Source: Owenia fusiformis
Taxonomy: Eukaryota > Annelida > Polychaeta > Sabellida > Oweniidae
Length of the DNA stretch: 64,000 bases
NCBI GenBank assembly: GCA_903813345.2
Contig: CAIIXF020000010.1
Coordinates: 16,009,181 to 16,073,180 of the forward strand
Reading direction: 5' to 3'
The notes under the pieces are model-generated. The model saw only the letters and a program-made list of their open reading frames with translations. It searched no databases and was not told the origin of the DNA. The first letter of the stretch is position 1; each line of letters opens with the position of its first letter. Both the position numbers and the translations under genes were made by a program. Shown in pieces: positions 41,001-53,000 of the stretch.

Positions 41001-44000
41001 TTAAGATATTACCTGTTAAGAACAGTCTGAAAGAAAAATCTCTTTATCATTTCTACTAAGTTAAATGAATCAATATAGAAACAAAAAATCTCAAAAGACA
41101 CATTAAGAACATTTGTGTTCACATGCTGCACTTTTTCAACCCAATTCTTTCTTAGACCAAGTCATAAACTATCTTCCCAGTATCAATTACAACTTTTCTA
41201 CATTTCTACATCTGTTAAAATATCTTAGTGATCTCACTTTGAAAAAATTCAGCTTCAAAGTAGTTGAGGGCATCATATGTTTCAATAAAGGTAATTAAAC
41301 TGGTACATTGTTGCAGTTTGAGACACCAGGTCTGTTTTATTGTCACTGTTTATACCCTGATTCTCTTAAGCTAGTCATTTTGTTCTCTGAAAATAACAGA
41401 TGATTTATATTCTGATATTATTAAGATTTTAGCTTTCATGGTACATGTAGTTTAAACATGTAGTTCATGGGAAAATGAATGAGAAGTGATTTTCTGATGA
41501 CATATTCTGATTAGATAAAAGCTTGATTTAGTATCTTCTTTTTAGATATTGAAATTTTTTCCGCTAAACTATTATAAAGGGGTATATTGTTCTACTAACT
41601 TAACATAGAAATAGGGAGTGGAAATTGTGATATACATGTATATTGTGAGCTAAAATTGTATTTAGGAATGCACCAAAGCCTGTGATTTATGGATAAAGGA
41701 ACTTGGAAAATAACCATATAAGTATAATGTTCTCCGACAAAATAGCTCATTTGCATGTAAACTATCTATGTGCTTTGTAGTAAAGATTAGATTTATAGAT
41801 TTTCCCCATAATAGACGGCAATCATTCATCATTATCACCAAAAATATATTTTGGAAATAAATTAATGTTTTAACAAATATACTTTCAGCCCCAACAACGA
41901 ACAATCCACCATTGATGGTGCTGCCACCTAAGGATCAGGTTGTGAAGGCGGGAGAGAATGTGACGCTAGAGTGTGTTGTCAGTGGTTCTCCTGTTCCCGT
42001 GGTGACTTGGGGGAAATATGTTGGGGAACTTCCCGAGGGTAGATACAAGCAGGTCCTCGGTAAGCTACATGCTCAGAATCTAATCCAAGATGTGATTTAT
42101 TCATTTATTCTTGCTTTATGAGAACATAAATTAGGGTACATGATGCGGCTCAATCCATAATGTTACATGCTTTCATGATATGATCTCTTCTCTAACAGAT
42201 TGCATGATTCTATCATAATGAATCCCACGGCCAGAATGTTATTCTAGTGGAAATTGTAATTTACATGCCATAGTACAGAAGTGAAATTCGGGGTTGGTTG
42301 TTGTAATTGTAAAGCCATATTGTGGGGTGACCGAGCTTGGTTCAACTGTCTATAATTTCTGATGTATCTTTTCTGTGGTGGGTTATGACCTACATGTGAT
42401 ACAGTATGTGGCTGTTGACCTATACTGAAGTTAACTGTTAAAATTATTACCTGACACTGTAGACCTGGACTCGCTTTAGATCAATAATGTTTGTATGTTA
42501 ACGCCTAAGTCACTATTTGTAACAGTTTTATACATTGGATTTAAGTTTATTTTGCAAAATATGTTTTGTACATCAAAATGTTTATTAAACTTTTCCAGAA
42601 GAATTTTTAATCGGAACTAACTCTCATTTTAGGTAACCTCCATATTGAAAATGTCAGCATACATGACCAGGACACCTATATATGCAGGGCTGACAATGGG
42701 GTACAGCCATCCAAGGCTGATGTGGCATTTGTAAGAGTGCTGAGTAAGTACTGCTTTTTGTATAGCTCACCAAAGTAGACATCTATATGCCATATAATGT
42801 GTTATAGCATATGAATGGGATTCTGGAATAAAAGGCCTTTTTATTTTTTTGTATGAGTGTTGAGTCGAAAATGAATATTCACCAAAATAGTGCTAAAAAT
42901 TATTTGTCTGAAATTCTACTTTTAGTCCCAATTTATACAGATTTAGAACAAGTGTTAATGGATTAAAAAGTTTATCACAATTTCAACAATTTATAACTTT
43001 TCTTGGCTTCACCTCAAAAAGCTGTCATCAAATGTGTTTTCTTGATTTATTATAACAAACTTTTTATTCCATAATTGGTGTCACGAAGTGCAAATATTTA
43101 TCAATATATGGGGGATTTTTAAGTAAATATTGTCATCTTAACTAAAATAAATACTGGAAACATATTGCAGTTTATGATGTTCAGTCTCATGTCATAATGT
43201 CACACAAGCCTTCCTATTTTTTCTCATATATCATGAGGATTGACAACACATGCTTAATTTAGATTCTAGTTGAGTGTGGCCATGAGTCTGTATTTGTATG
43301 ACATAACTACCACAAGTTTTGAATTCGTTTGAGTGAATCATGAACTTGAGATTGTTTGTATGACATAACTACCACAAGTTTTGGATTCGTTTGAGTGAAT
43401 CATGAACTTGAGAGTGTTTGTATGACATAACTACCACAAGTTTTGAATTCGTTTGAGTGAATCATGAACTTGAGAGTGTTTGTATGACATAACTACCACA
43501 AGTTTTGAATTCGTTTGAGTGAATCATGAACTTGAGAGTGTTTGTATGACATAACTACCACAAGTTTTGAATTCGTTTGAGTGAATCATGAACTTGAGAG
43601 TGTTTGTATGACATAACTACCACAAGTTTTGAATTCGTTTGAGTGAATCATGAACTTGAGAGTGTTTGTATGACATAACTACCACAAGTTTTGAATTCGT
43701 TTGAGTGAATCATGAACTTGAGAGTGTTTGTATGACATAACTACCACAAGTTTTGAATTCGTTTGAGTGAATCATGAACTTGAGATTTGAAACAAAAAAA
43801 CACATAGAGCTCTCCTTATGCTGCCTTGCCATCTGTCAATAGATTTATTCATGCGCAGTGAAGATTGCCCTCCATTCTGTTAAACACGGGGTAACTTTTT
43901 GTCAATATTCTCCCAAAAGAGTTAATTCATGAAATGCATACTTTCAATTTTGTTTATTACAGGTCCCCCTGTTATAGAGGTCGCTCCTACAGATCAGATA

Positions 44001-47000
44001 GTGACTGAAGGAGAGACCGTGATATTCCAGTGCCACGCTCATGGCTCCCCTAAGGTCCACTACCAGTGGCTCTTTAACTCTGTACCTCTTAGTAATGGAG
44101 ATTCCTACAAAGTGTCAGGTAAAAATTCACCAAAGATTCATTCCAAATTCTCGCATACATTTTTATATTTAATTGTTTTGTAGCGCTTCAGTTCAGTTTT
44201 TATACAGTTGAAAACGGATCCAGACAGGATTCGAAACGTCCTGTTTAGTAAAATAAAGGTTGTGAAAAGAAGAAAAAAATATTTTTGTGATTTGATAATC
44301 CAACCTGAAGAACATGTTTAAGTATAATAGTCTTATTGTAAACTTGGGTCTTTGTGTAAAGTATTAGGGTTCCAGTATTTCTTTGCCACACATCTTGTGA
44401 TACAATGAAAATTGATATCATTCCTTCATGATAAAAACAAGTGAAACAAATGAATCTTTATACAAGATATGAACATTCTCAATGAAACAATGTGACAAAA
44501 ATGTGAAACTTTTGTAATATTCTGTTGACCTGCAGAATTCACCAAAGTGACATCAAAATATATTCATCAGGGGTTATTTTCACAATCGATTTCCAATATT
44601 TGAAGCTTATTTGAATCCATCATTAGTTATTTATATTTCAATGTATTGTTATTATACTTATTGCAACAGATGCAAATGAAACCAGGAATGGTAGGTGATA
44701 GTGTAAATAATAGAAAATATGCCAATCTACCACATGTTGTCTTGTGTTGTAAAAGCATACATTATATTAACATTTATGATGTTTTCAAACTTTTCTGATC
44801 ACCATTTTTAGTCGCCATTTGAGTTGTAAAAGATGTATTTAGTTCCTAAAACATTTCCAATAGAGCAACGTGTCTTGTGGTCTTTCTTGGAGAGTACAAA
44901 CAAAATATATGCATGCCTTAAGGTGATTTTTTGATGTTCTGTGTCATGCCCCTTCAGTGTATTAATCCAAGGTATTTTCAACAGACATCTTCAAGAAGAG
45001 AGACTCCTGAGAACAATTATTATGTGGCCAACAGTAATGAGCTTGCATGAATTGTCAATGTAGTCAAATCAAATGTACTGTCTCGAGGAATGCTATGATT
45101 ATAAGTTGCCTTCCATTCATTTAAATGGGCCTGTTTCTTTGTGACCAGTTTTCTTGGCAATTTGCATGAAACTGATTGCATGGTTGTAATATGTTGTAAA
45201 TATGTCTTTCTTGTAAAAGAGGAAATATATAGTGTAAGACTTGCTATATATTGGTTGAGTTACTTGCTATATATTGGTTGAGTAACTGTCCCTGTACTCA
45301 AGAGATGAAATTACCAACTTGTTTACTCAGTTGAGAAAAATGGGATATTTTGGCAAGTTGTGGAAATGTCTCATTTGGAAGAGAAATAAGCATGTTAAAA
45401 AATCTTAATTATGTGTATGCTGCATCCTTTACACAGAGTTACCACTTTAATACACATGTAGTAAATAGTTGGATGAAGCTAGCAATTGAATTTACTATGT
45501 TTTGACTCTAATGTTAATTTCTTCTTCAGATACTAAACTGACCATCAATAATGTGCAGGGACAGCATGCAGGCATGTACCAGTGTGTGGCCCGTAATAGA
45601 CATGGTCAGTCTGGGGCTATAGCCAGGCTAGAACTGAAGACATTCTCCACCTCACCTCCTACCTCAGTCCCTACAGTCCTGCCAGACAACATCACACAGG
45701 AGCCAAGCCAGAGAGATGTGGCCCCAGATTCACATCTAGGTACGTGGTAGAGCCGAAATCTGATAGAACCATATGCAATTTCTTTGTTGGTGCTTTTGGA
45801 AGTCATTTTCACTATTTAATGTAACACTTATCTCTGTTCATGTAACACTAATGTTAGCTTTTTGAATTAAATACTGTGTTCTGTGAAGTTAATTCATAAT
45901 TTGATAAATAATTTAACAACCTTTTCCCGTGGTGCTTTCAAATAATGCTTTCCCTTTTTTAATACTTCATAATTTCACGTGAAAAAGGGAAGAATGTTTG
46001 GGTTAACCAATGGTTAACACAGGTGCCCCATACATTATATATAACCTTCTTTTTTCATGTGAATCCATGAATGTTAACAAGGGATTTAACAATGGTGGAG
46101 GCTGATTACCCATATTTCATGTTGTAATATCTAATTCTTTGATTTGTCTAATGCTATCATCTTTTGTATATTTTCCTGGTTAACTTTACTGTCTGTTATA
46201 TTCATTCCTTTAAAATACCTGCATTAAAATTTTGTCATTGATTTTTATATGGACAAGATTTTTTCAAGGATTTTAATCGAATGAGTCTTTAGTTATTTCT
46301 TTGACCTCGTTTTCTATGTTCCACACATGCACATATTTGGTGTATACATTTTGTATTTTATCTTATTCTCTATTGAATGAGCGATGTCACTTATATGGGA
46401 CATTGGTTTCAAAAACCATAAGAATCGTAGATACCTGTGCAGCATTATTGATAAAGCACTATTCAGGCTTTTTTTTCTCCTTGTGCAAAATCTGGGTAAA
46501 ATCTGATGTAGGCAAAAACATTTTGATAAAGATTCTCTGAAGTATCCTTGATACAGCATTCTAAGGAGACTTCATAGAATCATAAACTGCTGACAAATAA
46601 GTGCCAAGTACAGATATCTATTATATTTATGGATTCCCGATGAAATAATGTCCAACAGCAACAGAAGACCAAAAGTGCCTCATGATGGCTACCTAAACTC
46701 AAAAATTGAATGGTATTCTATGAGGTCCCTTTTGCCAGCAATAAATGCTCAAATCCTCTCTTTCAATCCACATGTAGATAAGCCCAAAATAACGATGGGT
46801 CCTTCTAACACATCCACAATTGCTGGTGAAACAGTCATCCTGCTTTGTATAAGTGATGACACAGGACGCGTCACTTGGAGTAAAGATGGCGTTCCAATAG
46901 ATAACGCTTTAACCGAGCGCTACAAAATCACTCCCAGGGGGTCCCTACAGATTTTCAACACAAGGCCGGATGATGCGGGAGAATACATGTGTATTTCAAC

Positions 47001-50000
47001 TAACTCTGCTGGATTTGCCATTGAAAGTGCCTTCCTAACTGTTAAAGGTTGGTGGTGGTTGTAATTAGGCACTACCCACTCAAAGAGAATAACATGTTAG
47101 CTACGTATAGTAATATGCCAGTGAATGTCACTAATGGTTAATAGAATGGGCCTGCTGCATCCACTACTAATATACTCATAATTCAAAAGGAAACTAACTG
47201 GACAGCAAACCTTTACATAGGGCATATTTGTGCATGTTAAGGGACAATCAGGACCAGTTTAGGGCCATTTTTCAAAAATGTCCCACAACAGAAACTTCAG
47301 TTTTCCGTCATGATGTAATCTAAGTATGTTTGATATAATAGGTGAACCCAAATTAGTTACATACTCATTCTATTGCATTAATTGGTTTCGGGTCTAATTC
47401 ACAATATGTTTGGTGTAGAACGTGCAGTTGTACTATACGATCAAATCTTACGAAGCTTCAACTCTAATTTTTGGTCTAATTCACAATTTGCTTGACAAAT
47501 GGCCTCCACCAGATGCTTAAACTGGTATTTGGTCTTATTTAGAATATGTTTGAGATGAGCTCCATTTATACACTGAAATTTAAATGCTTAAATCAGTATT
47601 TGGTCTAATTCACAATATGTTCAAGTTAATACACACAAACTTAAATGCTTCATCTTGTTTTTGGTCTAATTCACAATCTGTGTGGTAAAAGACCTCCAGT
47701 TTATACACGATATTATACACTGCTTCCACCTACTGATTCCCTTTAAAATCAACCAATCGTAGTCAGTGTAAACTGTGTAACCGATAGAGAGATATACTGA
47801 CTGAATATACTAATATCTTCACTAAATACACATAATTGCACTGTTAAATTATAACTGAATTTCATTATTATTCCATCAAACAATATTTGCGATGTGGTGG
47901 GATGATTTAAAGAACACAATCTTTGAAATATTACTGCCATTTGTCTGTGGCTTAACTTTAGGTTGTTTGGTGGGATCTGCTGTGCACCGGCATTGCCATT
48001 GTCTACAAAGCATGCAGCTATTACTAAAATACATACACAGAATTTCACAATAATATGTGATCTTCACTGAAAGATTATAATGCACTGACTTGGACTAACA
48101 TATAATATAACATAGTTTGTTTGTATATCATATTAGTAGCCAATGCCTCAATGATTTTTGACGTATATGACCTCGGATTATTTTCTGCCTTTTTGTTAAG
48201 ATCTCAATTGAATCATGAATGATCAGAAAAAATCTGTTGTCATATCACTTTGTTAAATATAAAAGGTGCCCAAAAATCGAAAGTGTGGTGCAGCAGGGTC
48301 GCTATACAAGTCCTATGTTTCAATAGAGAAACAAGTGTATTTAGGTTAAGGTTGCCATCAGATGAAGTTGCTTCATTAGGTTTATAGAATTGGGTCAGTA
48401 TGTAGTATTTTTGCAGTTATTTACCATTCTTTATGTACATTTCATTATAAAAGCAAATCATTTCCAATTTTTAAGATGTCTGTTTTTTGTTCAAAATATA
48501 AGACTACAAAGCTACTTCTTTATTTCACAATTTTCAAAATCATCATCATTTTTCAATTATAGGTGCTTGTATACAATGTCCAGTATTGTGTACTTGTAGA
48601 CCGTGTTACATTGTATTAAATAAGGATTGTAGAAGTTAATGTTATGATATTTATGTACAGTTTCTTTCTATTATTAACGTACATGTATTAGGTTGTAAAT
48701 CATTAGCAGTAACAGATAGTGTATAATATGTAATAGGAATCATCATATGCTGCAAGTTAATAAAACTTGTATTTCTGTCAAGGCTCATCAGAAAATTCAT
48801 TGAATTAACACCTATTTGTGAACACGTACTATATTGTATTTTATGGTTATTTTTTAAATCATTTTAATTAGCAAGAAATCCCTAAAACACAAGTACCTTT
48901 AGTTCTCCTGTACATTACCTTCTATGTATTACCTTCTGTACATTACTGTCTGTGCATTACCTCGTATGCATTACCTTCTGTACATTACTGTCTGTGCATT
49001 ACCACCTCTAGTCTACTAGTCTTGCATAAAATCCTACCTTTAGAGCGAGCTGGGTCAGAATATAATATATTTTTTCAGAAAGTATTATTTAGGTAAAAAG
49101 GGTAAATCATAATTTTAATTACATTAAGTTTTGGTAGATTGAGGAGGAAGTTGAATGAAATATTCCTCATGCGAAAAAATCATTGATATTCTTGACCCAA
49201 GCTCATAGTGAATCATTAGATTTGTATCTTTCCTAAGGAAGCTCAAGTGGTACAATATTAGCTCAATTTGGGTATATTGATTGACCAAGTATAGCACTAG
49301 ATTGATTTCTGTATATTTGTGTACAATATACACCATGCAAATAAATGATAATGTGGTCATTTCGTTCCATTATATGTCAATCAGAGTTGCTCAAATAACA
49401 ATTTTTAAAACATTCTTATGTTAGGAAAATTGTTTCTAATGTACCACTTGGGCCACCTTAATGTGGCATGTTCGTGATATGCATGGCAGCAAATTCACTG
49501 TCATTCTAAAGGTGAATAATTTCTATGCACAATGCTTTTGGTATTCAACTTAACTTGTATAACAAACTACATACATGTACATATACCAATACATTTGTTT
49601 TCAGCAATTGACAAAATGCTTTGAGGATTTACATTCATTATGTGATTGCTTTCTGTTGGTCCATGCATTGAAAATAATCCTTTCGTGTTACTGTCTCCTT
49701 CATAATAAAGACTTGTATCATTCAGGAGTCAACCCTATCAATACCTATAATGTCTCTCATTGAATTAACACATTAATTGAAGGTTTATATTGAATACACC
49801 TATCATTAATAATTTTGACAAAAATCATAATTTTGACTTATTTTATTAGAGCCCAGAGTAACTAGAGCGCCACTCGGAGAGAGGAAACCAAACCAAGGTG
49901 ACAACAAAGTTGTCATGACAACCCCAGTTTCCATGGTGACTAATATGCCTGAACCTACAGGTGTGGCCCCTGCTCGTGGTGGGCCTGGCTTTACTCGTCC

Positions 50001-53000
50001 ACGGCAACCTGATTCCCCTAGGAAGGGAGGAAGGGGCAGAGGGAATAGGAGGAAAAACAAGAAGAATAGGAAGAAAAAGAAGAAACCCTCAATGCACCAT
50101 GAAGAACGAGTGAATTCAAATGGTAAGAAATATCAGTAACAAGCTATATCTATAAACAGAGGCATGCTAGCACAAAGTCAAACATTTCAGAAAAATCATT
50201 TAGATGATATTCTAAACTTTTCATTTGTTATGTTTTTTAAGAATAAAATCAATAATGTTGCAACTATAAACAGGAGATGTGCTAGCATGAAATCAAACAT
50301 TTCAGAAAAATCACAAAGATTCTGTTCTGTAGCTGTAATCTTCAGGTGATATTCTATCATTTTCACTTGATTAGCCTCAGTATACATCAGTTGTTATACT
50401 TGTCATTACAGCTAAGAAAGTTCCTCCCAGTAAACCCACAGTGAGCAAGCTGTCTGATACATCAGTGAAGTTAGAGTGGACAGTGCCACCAAATGATGGA
50501 CTCAAGGTCACTTTCTTCAAAGGTAGGCCCATGTTCATTGTATGTCTTTAAAAAGTTGACCATTTCGTTAAATCAACAGTGGTTAACCAATTCACCATTT
50601 GTTTTGGTTGTTAGTTTATTTCTTTGTTTTTTAAGCTTAGTTTTTGACACAATTACCATTGATTAATCTCCTATCATATTGGTGATCATTGATAGATACA
50701 AACCTCATGATTAAATCTTCTTTTGTTTTGTACAGTGCAATTTAAGGTTCTTCCAAGCAAGGATGCCAATGTGAGGAGGGATCAGCATGGTAATGGCTGG
50801 AAGACCATTGATGAGAACATACCCGATGACAATACTATGCATGAAGTCACTGGACTTGAACCTGGTGAGTTCACTTGTCTCTCGCTTCAGTATATCTTTT
50901 ATTCATTGAAAAATATACATGTACATATACAGCATCTTAGATGAAGTTGCATGTATTTAACATGTATGTTTACTATGTAAAATGTATGTTTACCATGTAA
51001 CTATTGTAATTGTTTTTTGCAATTGCTTTAACATGCTTATTCTTTGAAATAAAAAAATTAAAAAAAACAAAAAAATATATCATCTAGCTCAAGATACATC
51101 AGGTTCATCATCATCATCATTGGGTTTAACTTGTTGAACTAAGAACACATTTGTTGTTGGTTAGTAGTTGTTTTTACCATCCAGCTTCCATCATGCAATA
51201 CATTGCAATGCATATAACTACATGCCATAATAATATAAAAAATAACTAATTTTAAATGCTGTCTTGCAGGTCAAACATACAGATTTAAGATAGCAGCAGT
51301 TTACTCAGATAACGACCATGAGTTCAGTCAGACATCTGCCAAGTTCCATCTTCAGGCTGCCCCAGCTCACAGGCCTAACAAGCCCTCGACACATCCTGTC
51401 ATTAGTGATTCACGTGCCATATCGTATAGTTCAATTGGGATAAAGTGGCAGGTAAGAAAAGGGAGAACAGAGACAGGTGGGAGGGCCAATGCTGGAAAAT
51501 AACAAAGAAGTTACTATCTTGATGGTATTCAAACTGAATAGAGTATTAAATTTGGAATTTTGCAATAGCATTTACCCTAAAATATGTTATTAAATATAAC
51601 ATAACAATACAAATGTCATTAGGCTTTCTGTTTTTGATATTTACAGTAAGATTGTGACTATTCAATAAAAGCAAGACAGAGTTGATTTGTTATCCCATCG
51701 AACGAAGTTCGGAGGGATATAGGGAACGCCTCCGTCCGTCCGTCCGTCCGTCCGTCCGTACATACGTCCGTACGTACGTCCGTCCGTCCGTCCGTCCGTC
51801 TGTCCGTCCGTCCGGGCAATAACTCAAATACCGTTGGCCCGATTTTGTTCATATTTTGTACACATATACCCTATGGGGGTAGAAGTTCTGCTCAAAAGCC
51901 GATTTTCAAAATGGCCGCTCATTTCAAAATGGCGGCCATTTTAGTGCCGATTTTACAGTAATTTAGGTGCAATATGTAAAACTGTAATAGCAATATGTTT
52001 TAAATTTAAAAAAATTATAAAGGACATTAATAATGCTACAAATGTAGATATTAAAGAAGCACATGGCAGCCATCTTGAAAAATGGCGGCCTTTACTCGTC
52101 ATTTTACGATTTTTGCTGTAACTCAAAAAATAGTGGAGCGATTTTGTTCATATTTGGTATGTGAATATTATAAGCATTGCACACTGTCTAAAGACACTTT
52201 TGGTAGAAGGCGGCCATTTTGAAAAAAAAATTGAAAAATGGCCGCCATTTTAACGTATTTTACTATAACTCGAAAAGTAGTGGAGTGATTTTGTTCATAT
52301 TTGGTATGTGAATACTATAAGCATGGCACACTGTCCTATGACACTTTTGGTAGAAGGCGGCCATTTTGAAAAAAAAATTGAAAAATGGCCGCCATTTTAA
52401 CGTATTTTGCTATAACTCGAAAAGTAGTGGAGCGATTTTGTTCATATTTGGTATGTGAATACTATAAGCATGGCACACTGTCCTATGACACTTTGGGTAG
52501 TAGGTGGCCATTTTGAAAAAAAATTGAAAAATGGCCGCCATTTTAACATATTTTACTATAACTAGAAAAGTATTGGAGTGATTTTATTCATATTTGGTAT
52601 GTGAATACTATAAGCATGGCACACTGTCCTATGACACTTTTGGTAGAAGGCGGCCATTTTGAAAAAAATTTTGAAAAATGGCCGCCATTCTAACGTATTT
52701 TACTATAACTCAAAAAGTAGTAGAGCGATTTTGTTCATATTTGGTATGTGAATACAATAAGCATGTCACACTGTCTATTATTAATGACACTTTTGGTAGA
52801 AGGTGGCCATTTTGAAAAATGGCCGCCATTTTAACGTATTTTACTATAACTCGAAAAGTAGTGAAGCGATTTTGTTCATATTTGATATGTGAATGCTTTA
52901 AGCATGGCACATTGTCTAATTAAACTTTGGGGAGTAGTCGGCCATTTCAAAAAATGGCCACCATTTTTATGTGTGTTATTTTACAAGTACGTGTATGATT

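Larger units (their letters stand above)
35646..41888. other. Intron 4
   Basis: 6.2 kb, AT-rich. Features: a triplicated 19-bp repeat (38765-38822) and a TTAA-flanked MITE (39830-40146). Small frames such as 36087-36287 or 40224-40418 have no supporting features. Confidence 0.55.
47048..49849. other. Intron 9
   Basis: 2.8 kb between Ig5 and the basic linker exon, the place where an extra FN3 would be expected in a vertebrate-like gene. I found no FN3-like frame on the + strand. It contains loose repeats of TTGGTCTAATTCACAATATG (47385-47690) and of TACATTACTGTCTGTGCATT (48905-49010). Confidence 0.6.

Noticed and set aside
43293-43788. CRISPR-like array
   Set aside because: Units are contiguous 62-bp repeats without unique spacers, in a eukaryotic intron.
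46648-46777. Upstream extension of the Ig5 exon
   Set aside because: The acceptor at 46776-46777 gives the right phase and begins exactly at the domain; the upstream part is intronic in character.
47048-49849. Hidden FN3 exon in intron 9
   Set aside because: No + strand frame with the W, YxFxVxA and GxSxxS pattern flanked by usable phase-1 splice sites was found; transcripts could still change this.
51658-51852. Minus-strand Arg/Thr/Asp repeat protein
   Set aside because: Translation of the TCCG tetranucleotide array.
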